Source of the DNA: Chelonoidis abingdonii
Lineage: Eukaryota > Chordata > Testudines > Testudinidae
NCBI RefSeq assembly: GCF_003597395.2
Contig: NC_133770.1
Coordinates: forward strand, 78,658,770 to 78,722,769
DNA length: 64,000 nt
Direction: 5' to 3'
A program made the position numbers and the translations under genes. The number at the start of each line of letters is the position of its first letter. The stretch's first letter is position 1. Positions 35,866 through 47,966 of the stretch are shown piece by piece. A model generated the notes under the pieces. The model saw only the letters and a program-made list of their open reading frames with translations, did not search any database and was not told the DNA's origin.

Positions 35866-36072
35866 TAGTATGAGGGTTGTGATCCATCAGGGGGCTGCGA
35901 GATTATGTGGGGGTCATGGGCTGTCTGCCTCCATCCCGAAACCCCGCTTCACCCATTTATAAGAGTGTTAAATAAATTGAAAAAATGTGTTTTTAATTTA
36001 TAAGGGGAGGGGTTGCACTCATAGGCTTGCTGTGTGAAAGGGGTCACCAGCACAAAAGTTTGAGAACCACTG
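35866..36072 (-). mobile_element. Short hAT MITE, reverse copy
   Basis: The right end 'aaagtttgagaaccactg' and interior ('aaggggtcaccagcacaaaa', 'ggagggg...tgcactcat', 'taaataaattgaaaaaatgt') are the reverse complement of the element at 29388-29598. The left end ('gagggttgtgatccatcagg') lacks a clean CA terminus, so it is probably eroded. Confidence 0.75.
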
Positions 36073-37730
36073 TTTTAATGTAATATAAAATGCTAAATGA
36101 AATGAATCAGAATGACACATTCATAGAATGTTTCAACACTATCAAAATTAAACGTTGGAGCCTCCTGAACTGAATTTTTTTGGAATTTTCATTTTACGTG
36201 AAATTTTGACATATTGGACTTCCATTCCAATTTGGAACAATTCCCACCCCCCTCCAAATTTAGAATTTCCCATGGATCAGAAATTCCAGTTCCTGACCAG
36301 CTCTTGTGTCAAATCAGAACATGAGCATCCTCTGCTTTAAGTGCAGTTCAAGTGTCAGTTGTGAGATTCCAAAATAAACTTGTCAATATGTATTGAAGAT
36401 AAAGCAAACAAGATGGTATTGTTATTGTGCTAGGATTCAGAAAACAATTATTCTCAGATCTAGTTTCCTTTATTATTTCTTCTGTAAATTGATCTATGTT
36501 TGCAGTGGCTTGCTCTCATTATTACAATGTCACTAGCACAGCCTTCTTGGGTGGGGAAAGGAAATTGCCTTCGGTATCTGGATGTTTGGGAAATTGCAGG
36601 TCCAGTCCAGCTCCAACTAAAAACAGTAGAAAGGGTACAATTAAAAATAAGTGTGCACGTAGGGCAGTGATTCCATCTCCAGACCAGCAGTGACTCCAGT
36701 TCTATCCAGCCACCAATTTGGGAGAAGTAAGCCATCCAATACTACTTTCCCCAACTCCTTGTTATCCATTTCCCAAAGTCCATCAAGAAAATCTTTGGGA
36801 CATTCCAATTTCACTACCTGACCTTGACCATTTAATATCACAGGGCTCTGGTGCATCCACACATTCCATCGGCTTGAGATAATTAAATATGACTCCTTGT
36901 GTGCTGAAAAGAATTGTGCGAGTGTGTGTGTAAGCTACAATGATTGAGGGGTAGATCCATTTACCAAGTCAATAACAAGCACTTAACGTGACAGATGAGT
37001 AGGGAAAAAGAACTGGAGTGCGCTTGGTGGTGCTGGCTAAGAGCAAGGGCTGGAGAACAGGAAGAATGAAGAGCCAGAAAGAGAGTGGGATGACGAGACT
37101 CTAAGGTTATTACAAGTGATCCGTGTGCCTGAGCAGTTGGGAAGCAGGCATAGGTAGCCTAGCAAAATTGTCAGCTCCTATGCCAGCTGTGGTCTGTGCA
37201 CATGTATGTCTGGATAGCTGCAGCACTGACAATATATCACACAATTTGTGAGGGGCTGCTTCAGATTTTCCTATGAAGATCCATGTCTATTTTTAATTCT
37301 TCATTTATTTACCAGCCTCAGATTTCTCACTCCTTATACACAGGCACCTATGCCTTGCTTTCCTCCATGCAGAGGTTATTCTGATGAGCAGTAACAATAC
37401 TTCTTGCCTATATATCTGGATTGGCTTCTCTGTTTGATCAAACAGATCTCTGGTCCCATAGTAAACGGAGATCACTTGAAGAAAGAGGAGGCTCGCCATT
37501 GCAATGAATGAAAGAACCACTTTTGAGGCAAGGTTTTCTGAACCAATTAGGCTTTGATATACCATATGTTCAAACACAGTTTGCTTCTGGATGCTGAACA
37601 ACTTCCTAGAAGAAAGAAAAATCAGTGACTTTGATATCTATGCTTTTTCTGTTAGACCCAGCTATTCTGCCCTGCTTGGAGCCGGGAGACTTTTTTCCCT
37701 CTCACTGCTAGCCTAAAAGAAGTATAACAG
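36073..37730. other. Intergenic; nothing recognised
   Basis: Two minus-strand frames (36460-36735 and 37305-37601, 91 and 98 codons) lack recognisable domains. The second includes a hydrophobic stretch (VVLSFIAMASLLFLQVISVY) but no initiation or splice context supports it. Confidence 0.35.
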
Positions 37731-37915
37731 TCAGCAATTGTTGTAGCCATGTCAGTCCCAGGATATTAAAGACACAAGGTGGGTGAGGTAATATCTTTTA
37801 TTGGACCAAGTTCTTTTGGTGAGAGAGACAAGCTTTTGAGCTTACACAGAGCTCTTCTTCAGGGCTGGGAAATGTACTCAAGGTGTCACAGCTAAGGTGG
37901 AATAGACTGGTTACC
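37731..37915 (+). repeat. Sauropsid interspersed repeat of unknown class
   Basis: 'gttgtagccatgtcagtccc', 'aggatattaaagacacaagg', 'gtgggtgaggtaatatcttt', 'tattggaccaagttc' and 'gagctcttcttcagg' are the successive segments of a repeat that is abundant in turtle and crocodile genomes. I recognise the sequence but cannot assign its class. Confidence 0.65.
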
Positions 37916-39104
37916 ATAAACACTTAAATACTGTCCGTTCTTCTTTTGACTTGCTGCTATTTCCAATAATTTGAGGAAAAGTAGGCCATATTTCCAGGAT
38001 ACAAAGACAACTCCTTCATCAAGATTGTTAAGTACACTGTAAAAACAGCAATCTGTGCACAGACTGCTGTGTAAAACTCTATTAACCAAATGACATCCAC
38101 GTGACTTTGGGTTTCATTATCAAAACTAGCACACAGATACAGTGAGGGTGCACTAGAAATGCATAGATAAGCCGACTATTGATACAGATGGCCTTCATTC
38201 TTGTGCTAACTGAGCAATACAGCCCAACCCAAAACTTAGCCTGGGTTTAATTAAAAGGTGTTGTTATATAACTTTTATATTGCAGTAGCAACTAATGGTT
38301 ATCAGGTCAAGACTTCCTTGTTCTAGGTGCTGTAGAAACATAAGCTATTCACTGGCCCAATTTGTTCACAAAAATGCATGGCCCTTTCAGTTAGCCTGGG
38401 CTATGTATCAGGCAACCTCCAATGATTTCTGGGTTCAGAAGGGAACCAGTTGGTTTAGGCTGAATTTTGTTTGGGTGTTGGGGTTTGTTCATATTGTCTG
38501 AATCCATCTGAGTTGAATCCTTGGCGAGTACTAATTATGGATATTGAAGCTGATTATTGAGTCCAAAGGCAATCCGTTCTATATGAATGGCTACATTTCG
38601 ATTACTTGGGCATCACACCATGGAAGATGAAATGTGAGACCATGGCTGTACTAGGCTCCAGGACATCATTCATCGCTCATGCCACTGGAACGAGGCAAGA
38701 TGGCCAAGGATCAAAATTGAAAGTAATGTCTGTTACTTTTCAGGTTGGGAGGGAATCAAGTTTTCTCCTTAGAGTTCCATTTTTAAAATGTAATTTATCA
38801 CTATAATTGACAGTTCCTTTAATAAACTTGGCTTCATGGTATCATTCTTGCTATCATTGCAACATTTTACATGTTTTCACACTCTCCTTTTGCCTTTTAC
38901 TCTTCTTTCAACTTCCCCCTTTTAACTGATTTCCTTGTCTGGTTGTATTAATCCACGTCAGTGCAGCCCACCTCTGCTGCAAGGTACAGTTACAGTATGC
39001 TCCCAGAATATATATATATATAAACACACACCAAGCATGTATTACCTACTCTTATGCTGACTCCTTCCTGCTCCCTGACACAGAAGGCAATGAGCAGTGC
39101 AGAA
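37916..39104. other. Intergenic; AT microsatellite only
   Basis: A short AT microsatellite lies at 39008-39021 (atatatatatata). Nothing else is recognised. Confidence 0.4.
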
Positions 39105-39240
39105 TTAGGATGCAGAGGCAGTGTGGTTCATAAGAAAGGGAAATGGATGAGTCCTCTGGAGAGCTGTGTTTTGTTTTTGGTTCTGCCACTGCCCTGCTTT
39201 GTCACCGTAGTTAGTCATGCCACTGCTCTGTAGCCATGGA
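39105..39240 (+). repeat. Probable MIR remnant
   Basis: 'gcagaggcagtgtggttcat' followed by 'ggttctgccactgccctgct' and 'ttgtcacc' keeps the MIR order, with heavy divergence. Confidence 0.45.
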
Positions 39241-39379
39241 GTAGCTCTGATTTTGTTCCATTCTATAAATTGAAAGGATTTAATCACCCCTGAACCATGT
39301 GGGGTATCTCTGTGAACAGCCTGTTTATTTGAGTGGTATGCAGACTTCAGAGTTTGGGCCTAATCTTTTTGTAAATGTA

Positions 39380-40215
39380 ATGAGAGGGTGTGGCTTCCTT
39401 CCCAGACAGATGGGGAGACTCTCTAATCCACTCCCTGGTGGGCAGAGCCAGGACATCTGTACCCACTTCGCCAGAAACAGAAAGGTGGAGCAGGAACCAG
39501 AAGTATAAAGGGCAGACCCTCAGTGGGCTGGAGCAATCAGAGGAGAAGGACATCTCCTGTCTACTGGCGGTGCTTGAGTTTTGACAGACAACACTACAGT
39601 GCCAAAGACCTGGAGAAACAGCTGGGTGCTGGGGATGCCAAGGAGCTGCTGGGGCTGCCATTAGCTGTCTGCCTCAGAGAGACAGACGATGACCCCAAGA
39701 CACAGCTACCCCACAGAGGGAGCGTAGGAAGTAGCCCAGGGGAATCTGATGATGGTTTGGTTATATTCTGCTCTGAAACTAGGTCAGCATGTTGCAGTTG
39801 GATTCCTCGCTGACCCATTGGCAGGACACTCTGCCATTTGTTAGGGCTTTAGGCTGATACCCAGTGGAGTCAAGTGGGCCCGGATTCCCCCCATCCCTGC
39901 CACTGCACCTTTGGAGTGGCAGCCTTACCACCTTAGGCCAGGTGGCCTGTGTTGGTCTACTGTCTGCCAGAACTAGGATGCTAGAGCCTTTCTTGCTCTG
40001 CCCTGACTGCAGGCCAGAGTTCCCTAACCAGGGCCCCTAGACTCTTTTGCTGCTCTGCCCTGACTGAGAGCCAGGGCTACCTAACTGGTGCTCCATCCTG
40101 CCAGAAGCCTCGAGCCACCAGTAATAATTCCCCCTGAACTTGACTCCTACAGAGGCACAATAGTGAGGGATTGTGGCTTCCCTCCCAGACAGATGGGGAG
40201 GGATGACCCCGACCT
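39380..40215 (+). mobile_element. LTR-like repeat unit bounded by a direct repeat
   Basis: A ~27-base segment ('tgtggcttcc[tc]tcccagac' plus 'agatggggag') occurs at about 39389-39418 and again at about 40171-40200 in the same orientation. Between them lies G+C-richer sequence with a TATA-like box (gtataaagggcag, 39504-39516) and internal near-duplicates ('gctctgccctgact' at about 39997 and 40054). This fits remains of an LTR-containing element or a tandem duplication of one repeat. No protein of such an element is recognisable here. Confidence 0.45.
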
Positions 40216-40377
40216 CCGATAATGAACTAAAATCAACAGGAAAATGATCAACAGGCATATGGGAAATCACTGTCCATCATCTTCATCTACAGTCCATCTT
40301 GGGCTGGTTGATTGTTATTAATACTTATAAGTTAGTCCTCTTCTGTTAATCTGCTTAACAGTCCAAGACTAAAAGAC

Positions 40378-40485
40378 TACAAAATTGGAGTGAGGAGACC
40401 CATGTTTCTATTCCTGGCTCCACTACTGGCCTCTGGTGGGACCCTCTTCAAGTCACTTTGCTTTCCCTGCCTCAGTTTCTCCATA
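40378..40485 (+). repeat. MIR remnant
   Basis: 'gagtgaggagacccatgttt', 'ctattcctggctccactact', 'cttcaagtcactttgctttc' and 'cctcagtttctcc' follow the MIR consensus order. Confidence 0.75.
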
Positions 40486-42264
40486 TGCTCCAGCCTTTTT
40501 AGCTTTCTGAAATATATGGATGAAAAGGGATTATATATGAACTACAGAATACTATTATCTTTAAGTTATGGTCAGTAATAATACCCTGGCTTTGGCTATC
40601 TATAATAGGCCAGAACAGCACCAGCAATACAACAGATGCATTTGATTTGCATCCAGTTACCTGGTGTGCTTGCAGCAATGGCCTTTTGCTCACACAAATT
40701 CAGAGTTTTGCATGTGCATGGGGATGCTCTCCCACTTACTGCGGCACAGCGAAAGAAGCCCTTTGAAAATATAGCTCACTGTGTTTTCCTTGAACCTTTC
40801 AAGAATCTTTCTCTGTTGCTTCCTCAAAACAACAACACTCGTTGGTCATTTGAAGGGGTGAAGCATTTTCAAGCACAAAGGACTTACGCTGATTGTCTTT
40901 TGTTTTAGCTGAAATTCTTTGAGAGAAAAAAAGAAGAAGGCTGCTTTGTGAGGTGAGTAAATGATAGCAGCGCAGTGTGGGTAAGAGGAAACAGGGTTGT
41001 ACACACGAACACACGCAGGGTAATAGCCTACTTCAGCAGCAGGTTCCCTGGCTAATTTGGAAAGCCATTCCAGCTCTGGCTTGCTTCCACCTCAACATCA
41101 AGCTGTGAATAAGAAGAGTTTTTAAGATGTCATTTTGTTAAAGCCAGCTTTTAAAACACAAGAGGAAGAGACATCAATTGCCAGAGTAAACAAACCTATA
41201 GAAATAAAGCCTTTCTTCCCCTTGAAGTGCAATGCAGAGCCAACGCTGCAAGAATTTACTTTTTTTTTTCGTTCATTTGATGTACCAATTTTTGGGAGAG
41301 TTTAATGAATGGAAGGCTCATGTTGACAGGTGAAATGTTGGAAAAGAAGATGGAGCAAGTGATTTGGTTTCTTCAAGTACCTGGATAAAGTAAAAAATTG
41401 AGGTATTGGGTTAAACCAGAGTAAAGCCTAGCATTGTTGGATATGTATTTACATTTTTCAGGCCCCATGGGACTAAAATAATGTGCAGTCTGATCTTTCT
41501 TGTGGTATTTTCTCCATCCCGGAAATGAAATCACATTAGAAGAACATCTCAGCACCATAAATAGCTCTCTATGGCACTACAGAAGCCTGGCAAAAAATAA
41601 CCCAACACCAACAAACCAAACATTAAAGCAAACACTTGAAACACAAATACATACAGAAGAGAGTCTGAAACCTCTACTCTTGTTTTATTGGTAAACCTCA
41701 TTTCCAGCTTTAGGGCATATACAAGATCAAAGCAAGGCCAGCCTGGACCCAGGTGGGCTGTTGGCTGCAACCTGTTGAGTACTTGCTTAAAAACAGCTAA
41801 CATAGACCACAAAGGATGTTAGAATACATTTCAGCTAAAGTTGCCAGGCCAAAATCTGTTGTTTGCTAAGTCCCATTAGCACACAAAGGGAACATAAAGC
41901 TGCCCTAAAGGGACTTCTGGACCATCCCCAGGTGGTATAAAGTCTGGCATTTGTGCCTCTGTCTCCTGCGGCGGGGGGCATGCTAAGAGGCATCTCAGGA
42001 ACGAGAGGAAGTGTAGCTATAGCACACTGCCCTCTGGAGATCCTGAACTAATAAAATGGGACCTCAGAGCCTGTTACTGTTAATCTGGGTGAGAACAAGA
42101 ACAGTCTTGTGGCTGTTCCTCTGATCAGCAGTGGATGTGTGTGTGAATGGGAGGCAGCCTCATATAGGTAGATGGGCTTGTGATAAAACACCTGACTTCA
42201 GTTCCTGTTTTTTCTACATCAGCAGTGGTGATACCTCAGGATTGAGGATGATTTATTCCACGGG
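40486..42264. other. Intergenic; nothing recognised
   Basis: T-run at 41260-41269. Short frames have no recognisable similarity. Confidence 0.4.
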
Positions 42265-43090
42265 TTTTACTTTCTATGGGTCCTTTGGTAATTGAGGAGT
42301 CTGATTCTTGAGCCGCAAACTTGTTGGCAGACATTGCAGGCGATGTTGGAAAACAGGATTGGGCCGCGATGGATGCATGACAGTCATTTGCCTTTATTTT
42401 CTGGCATTTTTCTGTGGCCAGGGCAAAATGATTTTCCTCAAAAAAATGACCACTCCTTCTCGGACAAGTCTTTGCCAGTTAGCCCTGTCCTGGGCGACTG
42501 TCTCCCAGTGTATGGTATCAATGCCATATCTCTTGATGTTTGTCTTGAGGATTTTTTTGATGCATTTCTTTTGGCCTCCCCATTTCCTTTCTCCTTTGAG
42601 TTGGGCATTAGCAATTGTTTTGTTAGGTGTGCACAGTGCCCACTCCACCTCAGCTGGATAACCAGGGCCTCAAGATGTTGGCCTCAGTGAGGACACTGAT
42701 GTTAGTGCGATGATCCTTCCACTTTATGTTGAGGATCTTTGGGAGAAAGTGCTGGTGCCGGCATTCCAGGTTTTTCTGGTGTTTTCTGTAGGTCACCCAA
42801 GTTTCGCAGCCATAGAGGAGAGTTGGGGTTACCACTGCTTTATAAACTAAAAGTCTAGTGTGTGTTCTGAGGTCATAGTGGTTGAACACCCTGTGAGACA
42901 GTCTACCAAAAGTAAGGCTGGCACAGCGGATTCTGTGTTGAATCTCAATGTCTGTGTTTGGCCTCTATGAGAGATAGCTGCCAAGGTAGGCAAAGTGTTC
43001 TGCATTTTCCAGTTCTTCTCTGTCAATGTAGAACTTCCTTGCTGGGGCTAATGATTGACCAGGAGCTGGCTAGCGGAGAACTTTTGTTTT
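42265..43090 (-). mobile_element. Decayed non-LTR retrotransposon, C-terminal part of the polymerase ORF
   Basis: Read on the minus strand, 43040 to 42840 gives ENAEHFAYLGSYLS, then DIEIQHRIRCASLTFGRLSH, RVFNHYDLRTHTRLLVYKAV, VTPTLLYGCETWVTYRKHQK and NLECRHQHFLPKILNIKWKD. This is the conserved thumb and connection region downstream of the reverse-transcriptase catalytic core ('YKAVV.PTLLYG.ETW'). After a frame break it continues at 42648-42394 with GGQKKCIKKILKTNIKRYGI and VAQDRANWQRLVREGV. The family is RTE-like or a related LINE clade; I cannot decide which. Several stops and frameshifts make it inactive, and the + strand frame at 42292-42690 is its shadow. Confidence 0.8.
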
Positions 43091-43094
43091 GCTG

Positions 43095-43528
43095 GAGAAA
43101 GTGGATAAGGAAAAGTTATTTACTTATTCCCATAATACAGGAACTAGGGGTCACCAAATGAAATTAATAGGCAGCAGGTTTAAAACAAAAAAAAAAGGAA
43201 GTTCTTCTTCACACAGCGCATAGTCAACTTGTGGAACTCCTTACCTGAGGAGGTTGAGAAGTCTAGGACTATAACAGCGTTTAAAAGGGAGCTGGATAAA
43301 TTCATGGTGGTGAAGTCCATAAATGGCTATTAGCAGGATGGGTAAGGAATGGTGTCCCTAGCCTCTGTTTGTCAGAGGATGGAGATGGATGGCAGGAGAG
43401 TGATCACTTGATCATTGCCTGTTAGGTTCACTCCCTCTGGGACACCTGGCATTGGCCACTGTCGGTAGACAGATACTGGGCTAGATGGACCTTTGGTCTG
43501 ACCTGGTACGGCCGTTCTTATGTTCTTA
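43095..43528 (+). mobile_element. CR1 LINE 3' part
   Basis: The segment includes 'ggaagttcttcttcacacag', 'tgtggaactccttacctgag' and 'gagctggataaattcatggt' from the end of the ORF, then the 3' region 'ggtgtccctagcctctg' and 'gctagatggacctttggtct', and ends in repeated 'gttcttatgttcttatg'. This is the longest of the three copies of this CR1 subfamily in the window. It lies directly next to the end of the minus-strand LINE at 43090. Confidence 0.85.
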
Positions 43529-43559
43529 TGCTGGTGTTCAGGGTTAGCCCTATGCTTTT

Positions 43560-43815
43560 CTAAGCTGCAGAGAAGCTGTAGTTTTTCCTACAGACTTTCT
43601 AGAGAATGATGACCAAGTCACCTACTCTTTCTGTACCTCAGATCCCCATCTGTGAAAAGGGGATAATTGTACTTCCTTGGTTATTAACATTATGAGCTCT
43701 TTTAGGCAGGGATTGTTTCTTACTATCTGTGTGCAAAGTGCACAGTGTAATGGGGCCCTGATCTCAACTGGGCCCTCTAAAAGTTACCATAATACAAACC
43801 AATAATAATAATAAT
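43560..43815 (+). repeat. MIR/L2-type CORE-SINE remnant with (AAT)n tail
   Basis: 'ctttctgtacctcagatccc' and 'catctgtgaaaaggggataa' are MIR-like. 'atgagctcttttaggcaggg' and 'gtgtaatggggccctgatct' are the 3' segment of the family listed at 2570. The copy ends with 'aataataataataata'. It joins the two halves in one copy, which indicates that the isolated 3' fragments elsewhere in the window are from the same element. Confidence 0.65.
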
Positions 43816-44389
43816 AGAGGGGTCAGAAAGCCACCTATATCCAGCCACAACTCATCTTCAGTGCACAAAGCAGAGGATCAACGCCGTGGGGTTTCAAAAA
43901 AGATGTCCCTCATGTTCCAAGAAAGAGAAAAGTTTAAGTAGCCAAATTAAATAAGATTCAGTTATAATTTTTCTGAATTGCATTTTGAATGTGCTAACAC
44001 CACAGCGCCTGATGGATTGCATAAAAATGATATAAAAAGCTAGCCACACTCCCTCTAACCTTCCCTCAGTCACAGCCAATTGCTTTTAAAGAGTGACCAA
44101 GTCAGGAGGCTGTTGCCATAGCTCTGGGACAGTGTCTGTCACCTTTTTTCACTTTGGGATTGCTCATGGAGAAAAGTGCTAGTCGGTGTGAAGGCAGGCG
44201 GCAGAATCTCCCCCTCTGGTCGGAGAAGGCCTGTACAGAGCTGAGGCTCATAACATAACTGAAGGACTCCATTGGATCTCCAGTTGGGGAGGCGTTCCCA
44301 GGTCAGAGTCCCCCACTGAGGGAATGCTGCCTCCACATGAGAATTAGAGTCTCCATCTGGCTAAGCAATCACAAAGGCAGCCTCTGAAG
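43816..44389. other. Intergenic; nothing recognised
   Basis: No gene or repeat termini seen. Confidence 0.4.
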
Positions 44390-45924
44390 CAGGGTGGGTT
44401 GATTTAAATCTTGACGATTTAAAGCAGCAGGTGGAAAGCCTCGATTTAAATAATCTATTTTAATCAACTTTTACATTTGTACTTCAGTTATTTTTTAAAG
44501 AAAGCTGCATTCTCATTGGTTGATATAGCTTTTAAACTATATTGATTTACAATTAGAGTCTTTACACTCGATTTGGTTCATCTTTTTGCTATCTAGGAGG
44601 ATACTCTTACTGTACACGTATTTAAGCAATTATATAGCTTAACATTTTCAGATTTTATTAGTTGTACATTTTCGTACGCTAGAAAATAATGAATGATATA
44701 TTGCTTATTTACTGAGATAATACCTTTTTGCTCATGTTTTGTGTCAAGCTATATTAGGTTTTAATTAAACACACGAAACAGCATGTACAATTTATTTTTA
44801 TTAAACAAAATTACCTTAAAAGTTTTGGATACATAAACTTCTCATGAAAACATGTCACATTTACAACTAAATGATTTATTAAAGGAACAGAGGGATTAAC
44901 TGTAGTCTGTGAATTAAACCAGTTCTTTCAAGTCAGCCTGGGAAAATTTTCAAATATGCCTAAGTGAAAATGACTGGAGCTTAAGCCCCTAATCATCTTT
45001 GTCTCTTAAAAATCAGACAACAATCTTCTAAGTTACATAGACTGTCCTTCAAACCTTTAAAACTAGTAGATATCTCCCTCTTCCTTCTCATTTTTATTCA
45101 TAGACAAGTTTTCCTGCTTTTTCAACTGCCGATTAATTTCTCAGCTTTGAATGAATTATTCCAAATGAAGGAAATATTCTTTCTGTGCCTGCAGACAAAG
45201 CTACTGCTGTCAAACGATTGTTTAGCACTCTAACAGACTCTAGTTCCAGTTCTTAGCTAGTGAATTCCCCCCAGTTCAGTAGTGTGACTTTCTTTAAAAC
45301 ATCATCAGCAAAAGTCCTAACTGAATGATTCACCTCCAGCCTGGTTGCCAGGAATGATGAGTGATTATTAGATACCTGTGTTGTAGCACCAGCATCTTCA
45401 GCAGTTAGGCCTCTACCCTGGTGCTTTTGGTTGAGATTATTGTCACGAAAATGAGGTGGAATAAGTGCTTAATTCATCTCCTTCTTTAGTGCCTGCAATT
45501 TAACTCTGTGGTTGGGTATATCTTTCTTCAATGACTCTTGAAGTTCTTTCCAAATTTCAGCAGCATCAGCAATGCAACAGCAATCTTTCTGTAGTTTGTC
45601 CAGGGCTATGGAAAATAGGTCTCAGTAAATGCCGCATATTGTCTACATTCCTCTTTAGTCCAATGTTGATGCCTTTGGTTGTGATAGTTCCATCTATTTT
45701 TTTCACAAGTTGTCATCAGACTAGGCCAATTCTTAATAAATAGCTCAAAATGGGCAATCGCTGAATTCTATTATACATTGTGGGGGCAGAATTAATTTGG
45801 ATCGTCCCACTCTCTTCAATGAAGCTGAAGTAAAGTGGTTGTTATGGAAGTATTTTGCAATTTCAACAGTTTCCTTTATTCATGGAGTTGTAATTAAGTC
45901 TTTGGCTAAACATGTTGCAGGCAA

Positions 45925-46115
45925 GGGGGGGAATAGCTCAGTGGTTTGAGCATTGGCCTACTAAACCCAGGCTTGTGAGGTCAGTCCTGGAGGGGGCCAC
46001 ATTAGGAATCTGGGGCAAAAAAATATTCAGTAGTTGGTCTTGCTAGCAAAGGCAGGGGGCTAGACTCAATGTTTTCAGGATCACTTCCAGTTCTATGAGA
46101 TAGGTATATCTCCAT
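45925..46115 (+). repeat. tRNA-derived SINE, turtle type, nested
   Basis: The head keeps an RNA polymerase III A box (tagctcagtgg, 45934-45944) and a degenerate B box (ggtcagtcc, 45979-45987). Conserved body segments 'cctactaaacccaggcttgt', 'ggagggggccac' and 'aggcagggggctagactcaa' follow. It ends in 'gataggtatatctccat', the LINE-like 3' end of turtle SINEs. It lies inside the C-terminal half of the decayed hAT transposase and is therefore younger than it. Confidence 0.85.
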
Positions 46116-46265
46116 GTATTATAATTTTTATTATATTAGACCAGCACTGCACCCCTACATTACAAGTTTCAGGTTACCTTCATTATCTTCTTCTAGTTTT
46201 CTTTCTTCTCATCTTTGCTACAAGTGTCTTTGACAAAGATACACACATGACACTTTAATTTTTGT

Positions 46266-46469
46266 TCACAGTTTGCTATAACTTTTACTGCTACTTCTTT
46301 TAATTATTCCTTTTACAGACATATCAGGTGTTTCTGTAAGATAGACAAGCCCATTTTCTGGTGTCTCACAAACATACATTACTGGATCATTGTGTACATT
46401 GCTCCACCCATCAAGATGGAGAATAATGAATTTCCCATCAGTGATTTTTACACAGTGTTTAATTTCCAT
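46266..46469 (-). pseudogene. hAT transposase fragment, central catalytic domain
   Basis: The 67-residue frame contains FIILHLDGWSNVHNDPVMYV and CETPENGLVYLTETPDMS. The D in LDGWS sits where hAT transposases carry a conserved acidic residue in the RNase-H-like fold. The frame ends at a stop and does not connect in frame with the upstream pieces. Confidence 0.75.
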
Positions 46470-46593
46470 CTCATACAGTGTATCAAGAAACCTTCTTTAA
46501 TGTCTGCTCTGAAGGGTGGAGTGTAGCCTGGTCACTGTGATTGAACCATGTGAATGAAATGTTTGTTCTAACAAAATGGAAGGGAGAACTGAA

Positions 46594-46776
46594 CTAAGAA
46601 GCGTTTTCATACATGGCGTCTTGCTGGAATTGGTTAGTCCTGATTATAGACATATCCATAGGTTTACTGGATAATGAACAAAGTCTCTTTTTTGATACAG
46701 GTAATTTACTGTCTGATGTATATTTTGTTGCAGCATTGCTGGTGGTACCAGCTGATGACTCTGAAGTTGTAGACAT
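46594..46776 (-). pseudogene. hAT transposase fragment, linker after BED finger
   Basis: A Ser/Thr-rich piece (MSTTSESSAGTTSNAATKY, then KKRLCSLSSKPMDMSIIRTN) of the kind that lies between the BED finger and the catalytic domain. It is assigned by position between the two better pieces. Confidence 0.55.
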
Positions 46777-47285
46777 TGCAGATGATGAACATTCAAAAAT
46801 CCTTATGGCTAAACCGGACCCTGAAACAAAATGGTGAAGAGGTCACTCTTGCTCACTATTACTCAGCATACTGCTTTAAAAAAATGAGATTGTAAATGAA
46901 AGATTCCTCCTACTACAGCTGTTTGAATAATACAATTTATTCTAAACCCAGTTTTATAGAGAAAATAATTATTAAATCAAGGATTATCTAAATTTATTTA
47001 TGCCCTTGTCTCTAGCAACATACCAAACAGCTTAAAATTTTTTTCAATGTTAAAATTCATAAATGCCTAGTAAAACTTTACTTTTAAACAGGAAATCTTC
47101 ACCTAAGGTGCTGAATTATACTGAGCAATAAAAAATCATTTCAGAAGTCCAGCAGTAACAGTAAACATGTAACTGATAACTACTCCCACAACAAATTAAC
47201 ATACCACATATTTTGAACTCAAATATTTTGACCCACATAAGTAAGTAATCCACCTGAAACACAAATTTATGATCGCAATCTAAGG

Positions 47286-47693
47286 CAGTAATACTCAGAC
47301 TGAGGCTCAGGAGCTGCAAGTGGCTCTTTAATGTGTTTCCCGTGGCTCTTTGCAGCTCATGATATTAAAACACTTCGGTTTAACTATTAACTAATCCAAG
47401 TTATTAACCAATCAGGAAGCTCTTATTATGTTATTAACCAATTGCGGTTGATAAATAATAATACTTGGTCAGTCATTTTGCTGTGAGAATTTATATATAT
47501 ATAAACAATATATTTATTTTATATAATATAGAAATTAAATATATATACACTAAATATTTCCCCGTCATACTGTTTAAATGTGAATATATAATACTATAGT
47601 AAATGAAACAATGAATTCACACTACTGTGGCTCTTTCAGGTAAATGTTGAGCACTAATTTGGCTCCTGAAGCACTGGGGCCTGAGTATCATTG
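47286..47693. mobile_element. hAT MITE nested in the larger hAT transposon
   Basis: The left end CAGTAATACTCAGACTGAGG and right end gggcctgagtatcattg are inverted repeats. The next segments 'aggagctgcaagtggctctt' and 'ggctcctgaagcac' also mirror each other in part. The flanks atctaagg and atctgagt agree at six of eight bases. The centre is AT-rich (47490-47560). Confidence 0.75.
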
Positions 47694-47762
47694 ATCTGAG
47701 TTATCATTCACTAGCATAGTAAAACATGGTAGGTCATCCATAAAAATTGTGCAAAAATAAGT

Positions 47763-47966
47763 TTAGTAACCAGCTGATCCAGATTGTTCAGACATGTCCA
47801 CATCAACTGAGGAGAAGTTTTTTTCATAATACTTCATAGTGACAACCAGGCCTTGCATCTCTTTCTTGCACTGTTTACATTTGGAAGGTGTTCCTTTTTG
47901 ACCCAGAAGTACAGGAATTTCTTGAAAATACTCCCAGTTAGGGTCTCTTTTACAACCTGCAGCCAT
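47763..47966 (-). pseudogene. hAT transposase N-terminal BED-like zinc-finger fragment
   Basis: The 67-residue frame starts MAAGCKRDPNWEYFQEIP and continues GTPSKCKQCKKEMQGLVVTM. The CxxC pair (KCKQC) followed by a conserved 'MQGLV' segment is the first half of a BED finger; the paired His/Cys residues have decayed or moved out of frame. Confidence 0.7.

Noticed and set aside
42292..42690. 132-codon + strand frame
   Set aside because: It is the shadow of the minus-strand LINE polymerase fragment, which has the recognisable motifs.
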